Shown: positions 55,542 to 63,034 of the stretch, piece after piece
Numbering within the stretch: position 1 is the first letter of the stretch
Layout: every line of letters starts with the position of its first letter
Source: an uncultured Bacteroidales bacterium
GTDB lineage: Bacteria > Bacteroidota > Bacteroidia > Bacteroidales > UBA932
Length of the DNA stretch: 64,000 bases
NCBI GenBank assembly: GCA_934700615.1
Contig: CAKUXR010000015.1
Location: 20,753-84,752 of the forward strand
Direction: 5' to 3'
Made by a program: the position numbers and the translations under genes
The notes under the pieces: generated by a model
What the model was told of the DNA's origin: nothing
Database searches by the model: none
Seen by the model: the letters and a program-made list of their open reading frames with translations, nothing else

Positions 55542-56162
55542 TTATTCGCGGATTATCTTGATTCCTCCGTCCACTTCCACCTTGATTATCTGTGAAGCCT
55601 GGCCTGTCGAGCCTTTCTCCAGACGCGGTTCTACGATATAATCGACTGCGGATTTGATTTCCTCCGGGATGTCTGCAAATTTGTGAGGCGTACTCTCGCC
55701 TGAAATGTTCGCCGATGTGGATACGATAGGCCTTCCGAGTTTGTAGATTACATTCTTGCAGAAATCCATGTCAGGAATGCGGATACCTACTGTATCATCC
55801 TCAGCTACAGCATTATATGCGAGGAAGTGCCTGTCGGCTACAGCCTTTTCGCCCGGCTTCGGGGCCTGTCCGTGTATCGCTCCGGGATAAATGAGAGTCA
55901 TCGGCCTGTCATTGACCTCTACCAATTGTATTGCGATGTCAGGGATGACTTTCACGTAGCGGCATATCATATCCATGTCTGATGCCAGCAGGACAAGCGC
56001 CTTGCTGTCTGAACGACGTTTGATTTCATATATTCTTGCGACTGCCTCAGGATTGGTGGCATCGCAGCCGAGTCCCCAGACCGTGTCGGTAGGGTAGAGG
56101 ATTACTGCTCCTTCTTTCAGGGCCTTCAGTGTTTCGGCCTTTACTTCTTCGATATCTTTCAT
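55542..56162 (-). CDS. L-threonylcarbamoyladenylate synthase (Sua5/YrdC family)
   Basis: 206 residues. The YrdC signature VILYPTDTVWGLGCDATNPEAV and later RPIVSTSANISGESTP are clear. The single YrdC domain is without the Sua5 C-terminal extension, so TsaC/YrdC-like. It makes threonylcarbamoyl-AMP for the t6A37 modification of ANN-decoding tRNAs. It lies 1 base after the EEP gene stop. Confidence 0.95.
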   Translation of the reverse strand: MKDIEEVKAETLKALKEGAVILYPTDTVWGLGCDATNPEAVARIYEIKRRSDSKALVLLASDMDMICRYVKVIPDIAIQLVEVNDRPMTLIYPGAIHGQAPKPGEKAVADRHFLAYNAVAEDDTVGIRIPDMDFCKNVIYKLGRPIVSTSANISGESTPHKFADIPEEIKSAVDYIVEPRLEKGSTGQASQIIKVEVDGGIKIIRE

Positions 56163-56163
56163 C

Positions 56164-57252
56164 TTATTTTGAAATTATAGCTTCTATCGGATAATGATCC
56201 GAATAATTCTTCTTTATTACTTTGTGTGACAATGCGTTGTAGGATTCAGGGAAGAGAATGTAGTCTATTCTCAGGAACGGACTGAACCTCGAGAATGTCG
56301 CTCCGGTCCCGTGTCCCGCCTCCACGAATGAGTCCTTTCCTGTCTTCCGGAGTCTCCAGTACGTGTAGGACATCGGATTGTCATTGAAATCACCCGCGAT
56401 TATCACGTTTTCCGTACAGTTCTCGATGTCTTCCAGCACCTTGCTGACCTGACGTGGCCTGCGCACGATGGACCTCTTCATCTTTATCTCGGTGTCTTTC
56501 ATCGTCTTCTGGTAATCCTTTTCCAGCGATGTGGCAAGACGGGAAAGTGAGATGTTGTAACTCTCGAAATGACAGTTATATACCCTGAACGGTTCGCCTC
56601 CGATTACGTAGTCCGAGTACAATGCCAGATTCGCGCTCTGTTCGAAGTCGATCTTGCCCTTTGCCACGGCGCGGTATTTCGACAGGGTGACATTGCCGTA
56701 GCAGCCGTGGTCATTGACATTGACAAAATACTGTATGTCATAGCCTTTCAGCTTTTTCGACAGGTACGACATCACTTTTTTCGAGTTTCGCGTGTAGAAT
56801 TCCTGGAGGCAGATTATGTCGGCGTCTTCGCCTTTCAGGAAGTTCAGCACCGAGTCTGCGCACGCTTCGACGGATGGCTTCTCGTCTTCTTGCGCGAGCA
56901 TGAACCTCCCGACATTGTAGGAGACAATCTTTATTCCCTCCCTGTCGTCGGCCGATATTGTCGGCTCGGAGAACCGGATGAAGCGCCCGACGATGAAGAC
57001 GGACGGGATCAATGCCAGAAGGGGTATGATTATGGCTCGTGACCTGCGGTATGCCGCCCAGCACAGCAGGAAGGCGTTCATGAGCAGCAGCGGCAGGAAA
57101 AGGAGTCCGAAGATGGTCATGAACCAGAACTTGGCCGGGTTGCAATACATTGAAAGATAACTCAATACGAGCAGCATCGCGGATATCGTCATCAATGTCC
57201 GTGATGTTATGCCGAAAAAGAGGCTTTTCTTTTTTCTTGTCCCGCGTGCCAC
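56164..57252 (-). CDS. Membrane-anchored endonuclease/exonuclease/phosphatase-family protein
   Basis: 362 residues, starting with GTG at 57252 (no better ATG nearby). Three N-terminal membrane helices (about 13-95) are followed by an EEP domain: IVSYNVGRFM (Asn), ICLQEFYTRN (Glu), AGDFNDNPMSYTYW (Asp/Asn) and YSDHYPIEAII (Asp-His). Such membrane-tethered EEP proteins are widespread in Bacteroidota next to rhomboid and mutL genes; substrate unknown. The active face should be periplasmic or cytoplasmic according to helix number; three helices would put it outside. It lies 15 bases after the rhomboid gene. Confidence 0.9.
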   Translation of the reverse strand: MARGTRKKKSLFFGITSRTLMTISAMLLVLSYLSMYCNPAKFWFMTIFGLLFLPLLLMNAFLLCWAAYRRSRAIIIPLLALIPSVFIVGRFIRFSEPTISADDREGIKIVSYNVGRFMLAQEDEKPSVEACADSVLNFLKGEDADIICLQEFYTRNSKKVMSYLSKKLKGYDIQYFVNVNDHGCYGNVTLSKYRAVAKGKIDFEQSANLALYSDYVIGGEPFRVYNCHFESYNISLSRLATSLEKDYQKTMKDTEIKMKRSIVRRPRQVSKVLEDIENCTENVIIAGDFNDNPMSYTYWRLRKTGKDSFVEAGHGTGATFSRFSPFLRIDYILFPESYNALSHKVIKKNYSDHYPIEAIISK

Positions 57253-57267
57253 GACCGGAAATGTTTA

Positions 57268-57936
57268 TTAGTAGTACAGTTTACCGTGTTTTCTCCACCA
57301 ACGTATCAGCAGCCAGCCGAAGAGCATTCCTCCGAGGTGTGCGAAATGCGCCACGCCATCCTGGATTCCGTTGATGCCGGAGAAAAGTTCGATTGCCGCG
57401 AATATGATGACCAGCCATTTGGCTTTCACCGGTATAGGAGGAAATATCAACATCAGTCGAGCTTGCGGATAGAGCATTGCGAATCCGATGAGTACGCCAT
57501 AAATGGCTCCGGACGCACCGAGTGTCGGGGTCACGAGAAGTCCCTGGTAAGCCTGGGCGGCCCCGTTTGCGATAAATACTCTGGCCTGCATCCATTCCAC
57601 GCCCGTATGCAGGGCCACTGCTCCCAGTCCGGTCACGAAGTAGAATATGAGGAACTTCTTCGGGCCGAGGCTGCGTTCAAGTATGGAACCGAACATCAGG
57701 AGGGAATACATGTTGAAGAATATGTGCCAGAATCCGCCGTGCATGAACATGTGCGTCAATATCTGCCACGGCTTGAAGAATGGCGACGCCGGGTAGAACA
57801 TGGCGAAATTGGCGACCATGAAGTTTTCATTTATCAGCGTGGCGATGAACATCAGTATGTTGATTGCCACGAGATTCTTTGTCACGGTCGGTATCTGTGA
57901 AATGAAATTGTTTCCGTTATCGTAGTAGTAACCCAT
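57268..57936 (-). CDS. Rhomboid-family intramembrane serine protease
   Basis: 222 residues, six or more membrane helices. The catalytic Ser lies in LGASGAIYGVLIGFAML (near 130) and the His in AHFAHLGGMLFGWLLIRW near the end; the conserved HMFMHGGFWHIFFNMYSL segment precedes them. Rhomboids cut membrane proteins within helices. The substrate is unknown. It begins 5 bases after the mutL stop and is part of the 60371-53147 operon. Confidence 0.95.
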   Translation of the reverse strand: MGYYYDNGNNFISQIPTVTKNLVAINILMFIATLINENFMVANFAMFYPASPFFKPWQILTHMFMHGGFWHIFFNMYSLLMFGSILERSLGPKKFLIFYFVTGLGAVALHTGVEWMQARVFIANGAAQAYQGLLVTPTLGASGAIYGVLIGFAMLYPQARLMLIFPPIPVKAKWLVIIFAAIELFSGINGIQDGVAHFAHLGGMLFGWLLIRWWRKHGKLYY

Positions 57937-57941
57937 TTCTT

Positions 57942-60077
57942 TTAAAATCTTTTTTCAATGTCGTCGATAGTCATGATAGTCATGATCTTTCGTCCGTTGC
58001 TTGTGTATTCTGAGTTTGAACATGCGAAGAGCGAGTCCATCAGGCTTTTTGCTGCGGAAATCGTCTCGATAGGCTTTCCTTCGCTTGCTGCCATCTTTGC
58101 GAACTTTTCCGCCATGGCGGATTCCATCATCCCCGGAAGTGCCGTATGGTTATCTGACAATGCTATAAGCACCTCAGCCATAGCTTCTTCCACGCTGTTC
58201 TGATCTACCTGGAATCCCTCCGGCATACCGTTTACGACTATGGTGTCGTTTCCGAACGGTGCGATGTCGAAGCCCAATGACCTGAGCAGTGCGGAGTGTT
58301 CGTCGAAGATAAGTCTGTTTTCCACGCCGACCGGAACCTGGACAGGGAACAGGGCCTGCTGGGTCACATGCTCTCCGCCGCTCAGCGCTTTCAGGAATCT
58401 TTCGTACATGATTCGTTCCAATGCCCTGCGTATGTTTATCAGAAGCATGCCTGACTTCACTGTCGTGGCGATATATTTCTTCTGTATGAGGATCAATGAC
58501 GGCATGGCGGCCATCCTGTCTTCAAACAGTTTGCCGTAGTCGTCCCTTTTGTCGACGTATTTGGATGCGGCTGATTCATAATAGTTTGCGCCGCTTCCGA
58601 TGTCTTCTGTCATGCCGAAGTTCGGGTCGCTGGCTCCCGTGTAGTCGGGCATCGGGAAATCGACGCTTGTCTTGTGGACGGGCATCTGCAGGCCTGCCGG
58701 CATTGACATGTCTCCTCCGGACGCTGCTCCAGGGCTTCCGCCCGGCATTCCTCCTGTCATTCCGCTTGTCATTCCGCTTGTCATTCCTCCTGTCATTCCG
58801 CTTGTCATTCCTCCTGTCATTCCTCCTGTCATCCCGCTTGGAATCCAGCCCTGCATGTCATCGGACCCAGTCATTCCGCTCGGGATTCTGTCGTTCCCGT
58901 CTGTCGGCATTGGCGAACCGAATCCGGTTTCTGATGGTCCGGGACCGCCTTCAGGGTTGTCGAACGGGTTGTATCCGTTGTCCAGTTGGACTTCCGGCAT
59001 TGACATTTCCGGCCTGAATTTGTCGAAGTCGTTGCTGAATGCAGGTATTTCTGCCATGTCCTTCGTGTCGAAGTCGATGCTGGCTCCGAATGAGTTCCTG
59101 CCCAGCGATTCTTTTACGCAGGCGTAGAGCGTCTGGAAAATCACGCTGTCGTCCTCGAACTTGACTTCTGTCTTGGTCGGGCTTATGTTTACGTCCAGCT
59201 TGTGCGGATCTACCTCAAGGTAAATGAAATACGCCGGAGTGGCTCCCTGGGGCAGCATGTTTTCGTAAGCGTTCATGACTGCCTTGTGGAGGTACGGACT
59301 TCTGAAATATCTGCCGTTCACGAAGAAATATTGGTTGCCCAATGTCTTCTTTGCCTGGTCCGGCCGTCCGACATATCCTCTGACATTGACGACAGAAGTG
59401 TCTGCGCTGATATCCACGACCTGACTCACGACGTAGCTTCCGAGCAGGTCCTGAATCCTGAATTTCAATGATTTGGCAGGTTTCAGCACATAGACGTTCT
59501 TTCCGTTGTGGATCAATGTAAATCCGATGTTGGATCTTGTCAATGCCACGTGCACGAATTCTTCCACGACGTGCTTCATCTCGACATTGTCCGATTTCAG
59601 GAACTTGCGCCGTGCCGGAATGTTGTAGAACAGATTCCTTACTGCGAAGTTGGATCCTGCCGGTGTGGAAATCTCGTCTGTGGAAATGTGCTTGGAATCG
59701 TCATACACGACCTGGCATCCGACTTCATCTTCTGCGCGTCTGGTCTTGAGTGTGACTTCCGCTACCGCCGCGATGGAGGCCAATGCTTCTCCGCGGAATC
59801 CGAATGTGGTGATGTCCAGCAAGTCGTCTGCGGTCGCTATTTTGGATGTCGCATGTCTTTCGAAGCACAAAACCGCCTGGTCAGGCGTCATGCCGCACCC
59901 ATTGTCAATGACTTGGATTAATGTCCTTCCGGCGTCGCTGAGTATCACGGTCACCTGTGTCGCTCCCGCGTCCACTGCGTTTTCGACAAGCTCCTTGACT
60001 ACCGAGGACGGTCTCTGTACGACCTCTCCGGCAGCAATCATGTTGGCGATGTTGCTTGGTAATATCCTGATGTCCAT
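57942..60077 (-). CDS. mutL: DNA mismatch repair protein MutL
   Basis: 711 residues. The GHKL ATPase motifs are intact: ELVENAVDAGATQV, VIDNGCGMT, TFGFRGEALASIAAVAEV and the ATATRFLFYNIPARRKFL-type segment (VRNLFYNIPARRKFLKS). The linker around residues 345-500 is Gly/Met/Ser rich and holds a 12-base tandem repeat (GMTG/GMTS units, about 412-444). In the C-terminal domain the place of the DQHA(R)xxER endonuclease motif reads NIRRALERIMYE (near 548-559), so the metal-binding Asp and His are missing while the ER...E remains. MutL coordinates MutS recognition with strand removal; nicking activity in this protein is doubtful. Six bases follow the small membrane protein gene. Confidence 0.96.
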   Translation of the reverse strand: MDIRILPSNIANMIAAGEVVQRPSSVVKELVENAVDAGATQVTVILSDAGRTLIQVIDNGCGMTPDQAVLCFERHATSKIATADDLLDITTFGFRGEALASIAAVAEVTLKTRRAEDEVGCQVVYDDSKHISTDEISTPAGSNFAVRNLFYNIPARRKFLKSDNVEMKHVVEEFVHVALTRSNIGFTLIHNGKNVYVLKPAKSLKFRIQDLLGSYVVSQVVDISADTSVVNVRGYVGRPDQAKKTLGNQYFFVNGRYFRSPYLHKAVMNAYENMLPQGATPAYFIYLEVDPHKLDVNISPTKTEVKFEDDSVIFQTLYACVKESLGRNSFGASIDFDTKDMAEIPAFSNDFDKFRPEMSMPEVQLDNGYNPFDNPEGGPGPSETGFGSPMPTDGNDRIPSGMTGSDDMQGWIPSGMTGGMTGGMTSGMTGGMTSGMTSGMTGGMPGGSPGAASGGDMSMPAGLQMPVHKTSVDFPMPDYTGASDPNFGMTEDIGSGANYYESAASKYVDKRDDYGKLFEDRMAAMPSLILIQKKYIATTVKSGMLLINIRRALERIMYERFLKALSGGEHVTQQALFPVQVPVGVENRLIFDEHSALLRSLGFDIAPFGNDTIVVNGMPEGFQVDQNSVEEAMAEVLIALSDNHTALPGMMESAMAEKFAKMAASEGKPIETISAAKSLMDSLFACSNSEYTSNGRKIMTIMTIDDIEKRF
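58746..58841 (-). repeat. In-frame 12-bp tandem repeat in mutL linker
   Basis: Eight near-identical 12-base units on the plus strand (CATTCCTCCTGT or CATTCCGCTTGT), encoding GMTG/GMTS tetrapeptides in MutL. As the unit is a multiple of three, slippage changes linker length but not frame. Confidence 0.9.
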
Positions 60078-60083
60078 ACCGGT

Positions 60084-60371
60084 TTACAGCAACGAATAGA
60101 ACTTGGTGATATAGATCATGACAATGAAGAACAGAATCAATCCTATCAATGTTATGAATTTCTGTGCTTTGTTCGAACCTTTCTTCTTGGGGCCGTCGCG
60201 GAATGCTCCTTTCAGATATGAGCCGGGAACATAAGCTCCGTCCTTATGTTCAAGTGAGCCGTCAACTTTACCGAATTTCTGCTTCAGTTCATCTTTCTCT
60301 TTATCGAAGTATATGGGCTTGTAATCGAAAACCCTGTGTTCGTTGTCTCCGAACCAACCGAAATATGCCAT
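60084..60371 (-). CDS. Small conserved-type membrane protein upstream of mutL
   Basis: 95 residues from the ATG at 60371 (MAYFGWFGDNEHRVFDYKP); the open frame upstream runs through a repeat element and is not used. The soluble N-terminal two thirds (FDKEKDELKQKFGKVDG...GSYLKGAFRDG) is followed by one C-terminal helix (FITLIGLILFFIVMIYIT), a tail-anchor layout. I recall similar genes beside mutL in other Bacteroidales but know no function. First gene of the eight-gene operon. Confidence 0.75.
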   Translation of the reverse strand: MAYFGWFGDNEHRVFDYKPIYFDKEKDELKQKFGKVDGSLEHKDGAYVPGSYLKGAFRDGPKKKGSNKAQKFITLIGLILFFIVMIYITKFYSLL

Positions 60372-60397
60372 ATCTGTTATTTTCTTATTATTAACCG

Positions 60398-60582
60398 AGT
60401 TTTGCAAATTGTCAAACTTGTTGAGCTTTCGCGAAAAAAGAGGGATGCCACTTGCTTGCAGGCCATAGGCCCCGCGCACTCTGTCAGTCACGTTACCCTC
60501 TCCCTAAATCCCTCCCCTCGGGGAAGGGACTTGCCCTCGCCATCGCTGGCTCAAAAAGCGGTGTTTCGCGTTTGCGAAACTT
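60398..60582 (-). mobile_element. MITE-like element, second copy (inverted, diverged)
   Basis: Read on the minus strand, 60582-60492 aligns with 27328-27417 at about 92% identity, including the hairpin TTTCGCAA-CGCGAAA and the CCCTTCCCCGAGGGGAGGG palindrome. The far end (AGTTTTGCAAA at 60398-60408) resembles the other TIR but is degraded. No exact target duplication is seen, consistent with an older insertion. It occupies the gap upstream of the 95-residue gene. Confidence 0.75.
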
Positions 60583-60614
60583 AACTATAACAAGCAAATT
60601 TAACAAATTTTCTT

Positions 60615-60623
60615 TACTTTTGC
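60615..60623 (+). promoter_or_regulatory. Possible -7 box for ispF
   Basis: TACTTTTGC on the plus strand, just outside the MITE copy and about 108 bases before the ispF ATG. It fits the TAnnTTTG pattern with one extra T. Confidence 0.4.
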
Positions 60624-60730
60624 CATAGAGTCCGCTGCCTATTTGCCGGGCTTTTGTCAATGCTGCTGCGGTTGTTTTCCCAGGCATTGACCTGCATTAT
60701 TTTAATTAATTGTTTTTTCAATATTTTATA

Positions 60731-61234
60731 ATGGATAACGGTAAGTTGACAGGCTGCCCGATAAGGGTCGGAAACGGTTATGATGTGCATCAGTTGGGCG
60801 CGGGCCTTAAGATGTGGCTCGGTGGCGTGAATGTCGAGTCTGATTTCGGTTTTGTCGCCCATTCTGACGGTGACGTGGCGATTCATGCTCTTTGTGATGC
60901 TCTTCTGGGCAGTCTTGCCCTTGGTGACATTGGCCGTCATTTCCCGGACAGTTCGGATCAGTGGAAGGGGATAGACAGCAAGATTCTTCTTTCCAAAGTT
61001 ATGGAACTTGTTCGTGCTGAGGGCTTTGAGCTGGGCAATGCGGATGTTACTATAGCGCTCCAGCGTCCGAAGATCGGCCGTTATGTGCCTCTGATGCGCC
61101 AGATTCTCGCTGATGTGATGGGGGTCAATGTGAATTGTGTTTCAGTCAAGGCCACGACGACCGAAAAGCTTGGCTTCGTGGGCCGTTGTGAGGGCTGTGA
61201 GGTCTGGGCTACAGTGCTTTGCTATAAGGCGTAG
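60731..61234 (+). CDS. ispF: 2-C-methyl-D-erythritol 2,4-cyclodiphosphate synthase
   Basis: 167 residues from the ATG at 60731; seven upstream in-frame codons are not needed. Zn and substrate motifs: GYDVHQLG (D-x-H), FVAHSDGDVAIHALCDALLG (second His and Asp) and the C-terminal KATTTEKLGFVGRCEG. It makes the cyclic diphosphate of the MEP isoprenoid pathway, so this organism should use the non-mevalonate route. Single gene. Confidence 0.97.
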   Translation: MDNGKLTGCPIRVGNGYDVHQLGAGLKMWLGGVNVESDFGFVAHSDGDVAIHALCDALLGSLALGDIGRHFPDSSDQWKGIDSKILLSKVMELVRAEGFELGNADVTIALQRPKIGRYVPLMRQILADVMGVNVNCVSVKATTTEKLGFVGRCEGCEVWATVLCYKA

Positions 61235-61334
61235 CCGGACGTGCCGTATATGTCCGTGTCTTGGATATTGTTTCGGGGTTGCTGATTTCCCGGTTGTGCC
61301 TCGCGGCTGTCCTGCTGTGCTCTCCCGGTGTTTT

Positions 61335-61494
61335 AGTAATCCTTAAAAAATAACTTGGTAATCTTTGCTCGTCTTTTCGGTCTATATTCCTTTTTTCATC
61401 AGTCGTGTACGTCCAGTACACTCCTTCTTCGAAAAGAAATCTATCCTCGAAAATCCTTCTCAAATCTTTACCAACTTATTTTTTCATGCTTACT
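61335..61494. repeat. Inverted-repeat dispersed element (about 160 bp)
   Basis: The 353-base gap between ispF and tRNA-Gln holds this element. The left arm 61335-61368 (AGTAATCC...AAAAAATAACTTGG...) and right arm 61461-61494 are imperfect inverted repeats of 34 bases. The interior has a GTGTAC-GTCCA-GTACAC hairpin at 61404-61420 and a CTTTTCGG...TTCGAAAAG pair. An internally deleted copy, in which the same two ends are joined, is at 62974-63019. No transposase is present. Confidence 0.7.
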
Positions 61495-61528
61495 TAATCA
61501 AAATTTTGCATAAAATGTCAAGAAAAAT

Positions 61529-61560
61529 TTGCAGAATAAGAAAAGTGTTGTAAATTTGCA
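61529..61560 (+). promoter_or_regulatory. Consensus promoter for the tRNA pair
   Basis: TTTG (61529-61532), exactly 19 bases, TAAATTTGC (61552-61560); 27 bases later tRNA-Gln begins. Confidence 0.8.
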
Positions 61561-61587
61561 GTCCCGTTTGAAATTAACGGCAGACAT

Positions 61588-61658
61588 TGAGATATGGTGT
61601 AATGGTAGCACTACAGATTCTGGCTCTGTCAGTGAGGGTTCGAGTCCTTCTATCTCAA
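61588..61658 (+). tRNA. tRNA-Gln (anticodon CTG)
   Basis: 71-base cloverleaf: acceptor TGAGATA with TATCTCA, D-arm GTGTAATGGTAGCAC, anticodon stem ACAGA/TCTGT with loop TTCTGGC (anticodon CTG) and a T-arm with GTTCGAG. CCA is not encoded. Confidence 0.93.
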
Positions 61659-61683
61659 CTAAATCTGGTCTCCGACCAGTCAT

Positions 61684-61757
61684 GGCGGGTTAGCTCAGCT
61701 GGTTAGAGCGCATGATTCATAATCATGAGGTCCGCAGTTCAATCCTGCGACCCGCTA
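61684..61757 (+). tRNA. tRNA-Met (anticodon CAT)
   Basis: 74-base cloverleaf: acceptor GGCGGGT with ACCCGCT (first pair G-U), D-arm AGCTCAGCTGGTTAGAGC, anticodon stem CATGA/TCATG with loop TTCATAA, T-arm CCGCAGTTCAATCCTGCG-like. CAT could also be the Ile2 lysidine tRNA; the D-arm and stem fit elongator Met. Cotranscribed with tRNA-Gln. Confidence 0.9.
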
Positions 61758-61768
61758 CGAAACTTGAG

Positions 61769-61797
61769 GCACTTGCGTTTTTCGCGAGTGCTTTTTT
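61769..61797 (+). terminator. Rho-independent terminator after the tRNAs
   Basis: GCACTTGCG pairs with CGCGAGTGC (one G-U pair), followed by TTTTTT. Confidence 0.8.
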
Positions 61798-61866
61798 CGT
61801 ATTTGTCCCGCCCTTTTTTTATGGCATGTATGGCAGCCTGACGTGGTCTGCAGACAGGTACGACCC

Positions 61867-61961
61867 GTCGGGACTGCGCCCAGGAGGACCAGGCCCTCCC
61901 ACTTCGTGGGTCCCTCCATCTAGTGACGATGGCGTCAAGTCCTCCTGGACTCGTCCCCGAC
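61867..61961. repeat. Structured nested-hairpin element
   Basis: Three nested pairings: GTCGGGAC (61867-61874) with GTCCCCGAC (61953-61961), CCAGGAGGAC (61880-61889) with GTCCTCCTGG (61939-61948), and hairpin CCCAC-TTC-GTGGG (61898-61910). The CCCTCCCAC..GTGGG core also occurs at 16588-16682 and 62493-62645. Confidence 0.55.
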
Positions 61962-62076
61962 AATTTCACACCTTTTTGTTCTCTACTCTATACTACGGAA
62001 GGCAAGTTTCTACCAGTAACACACAGGATTAAGGTCAGGGGGAAAACGCTGTGTTCCGCTGTTACATACTTTTGTT

Positions 62077-62098
62077 GTAAGTGTATCCGGAGTTGCGT
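62077..62098 (+). repeat. Short repeated motif, copy 1
   Basis: GTAAGTGTATCCGGAGTTGC-type motif; two more copies at 63725-63750 and 63924-63949, each beside a palindromic element. Confidence 0.6.
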
Positions 62099-62103
62099 CT
62101 TTT

Positions 62104-62264
62104 GTCGGGACGGCGCCACATTGATTTTTGTAATAGTTTGATTTATAAAGAGCTATAAAATTAGGTGTGGATTGGTGGCCAAAAAATCATTGGAAATCCA
62201 CGCTTAAAATAAATGATACCTGATTATCAATGTGTTACAGAGGTGATCGTGGCGTCGTCCCGCC
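62104..62264. repeat. Palindromic dispersed element, copy 2 (partner at 15398-15563)
   Basis: Arms GTCGGGACGGCGCCAC (62104-62119) and GTGGCGTCGTCCCGCC (62249-62264) enclose a hairpin GTGTGGATT...AAATCCACGC. The minus strand reads TGTAACACATTGATAATCAG at 62239-62220, matching the inner segment of copy 1. Confidence 0.7.
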
Positions 62265-62349
62265 TGCCGGAATTCGTCGTGGCCGGATGCTTGAAAACAC
62301 AGCGGGTAACCACGCGAAATGGCCAGGCAGATGTGCCTGAGGCATATTA

Positions 62350-62455
62350 TTGTTGCAGGACCACCATATGTAAGGCTTCCTCTGACATGTCAAATGACCC
62401 TGGAACATTGTCAGTGCCATATAGGCTTGGCCAACTACGGAAATATGTGGCATGG
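62350..62455 (+). repeat. Diverged dispersed repeat, copy 1 (inverse copy at 63606-63703)
   Basis: Aligns with the minus strand of 63606-63703 at roughly 70% identity over about 96 bases (shared CCTCTG, TCAAATG, GCCA and TACGGAAATA blocks). Confidence 0.55.
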
Positions 62456-62492
62456 CAATAAATCATTGGCCAGTCACGACATCGTTGTTGTC

Positions 62493-62645
62493 AGGTGGCA
62501 CAGTACGGCGGAACTCACTCCGCTGCGCTCCGTTCGGCCCTCCTACCGTTTCCTGCGTCCTCGCTCCCGCGAGAACTTGTCTCCGGCAGGCACCTCCCAC
62601 TTCCCGAGGCCGTGGGTTGGCCAAGTCCGCCGTACCGCACCACCT
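62493..62645. repeat. Large imperfect inverted repeat with internal hairpins
   Basis: Arm 62493-62515 (AGGTGGCACAGTACGGCGGA...) pairs with 62624-62645 over about 22 bases with a few mismatches; pairing can be extended outward. The interior carries the CCTCCCAC...GTGGG segment of the other structured elements. Confidence 0.5.
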
Positions 62646-62682
62646 GCCAGACGACATGGCGATGAAGAGTAATTTCACCCTT

Positions 62683-62773
62683 GAAAAATGGTGTAAGAAA
62701 ACGCCATTATTTACCCCGTTTCAGAAAATTTGAACAAACGGGGTAAAATCAGGCCGTTTTTTACACCGTTTTC
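62683..62773. repeat. Nested perfect palindromes
   Basis: Outer arms AAAATGGTGTAA-like and TTACACCGTTTT, then GAAAACG/CGTTTTTT, enclose a perfect inner pair TTTACCCCGTTT (62710-62721) and AAACGGGGTAAA (62736-62747). Confidence 0.6.
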
Positions 62774-62973
62774 CACTCGGCTACGAAAGTGCCAACAGCT
62801 AGTTCTGTTTTTCTTGATTTGTAACATTTTCTAAACATTAATTGCTACCTTTACCGGAGTAACATTGACATTGATAACTCTCTAATGAAAATTGCTTATG
62901 GTATAGACTAATTATATGCTTGCACCGCTACTGATTATTTCGGTTTGGGCGTGTTTTCCGTTTATTTATGATA

Positions 62974-63019
62974 AGTAATCCTCCACAAATCTTTACCAAC
63001 TTATTTTTTAACGCTTACT
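62974..63019 (+). repeat. Deleted copy of the 61335-61494 element, in the leader of the next gene
   Basis: Begins AGTAATCC like the left end and continues as CAAATCTTTACCAACTTA...GCTTACT like the right end of the larger copy. It ends 15 bases before the ATG at 63035, so it forms the 5' leader of the outer-membrane protein gene. Confidence 0.65.
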
Positions 63020-63034
63020 AAAAATCTTAGAAAC

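Larger units (their letters stand above)
61758..63034. other. Repeat-rich intergenic island (1.28 kb), no convincing gene
   Basis: Open frames here (for example 61712-62032, 62319-62672, both strands) have no signal peptide, start context or family sequence, and pass through hairpins and repeats. The stretch holds several structured elements listed separately. It probably accumulated small mobile or structural repeats next to the tRNA genes. Confidence 0.6.

Noticed and set aside
58746..58841. Phase variation of mutL by repeat slippage
   Set aside because: The unit is 12 bases, so copy-number changes stay in frame; only linker-length variation is possible.
58746..58841. CRISPR-like array
   Set aside because: Units are contiguous, without spacers, and encode a tetrapeptide repeat. 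No CRISPR array or cas gene is visible in the window.
62319..62672. 117-codon open frame in the repeat island
   Set aside because: It runs through two inverted-repeat elements, has no plausible start context or signal, and only its repeat part has a relative (63606-63703). Treated as repeat DNA.
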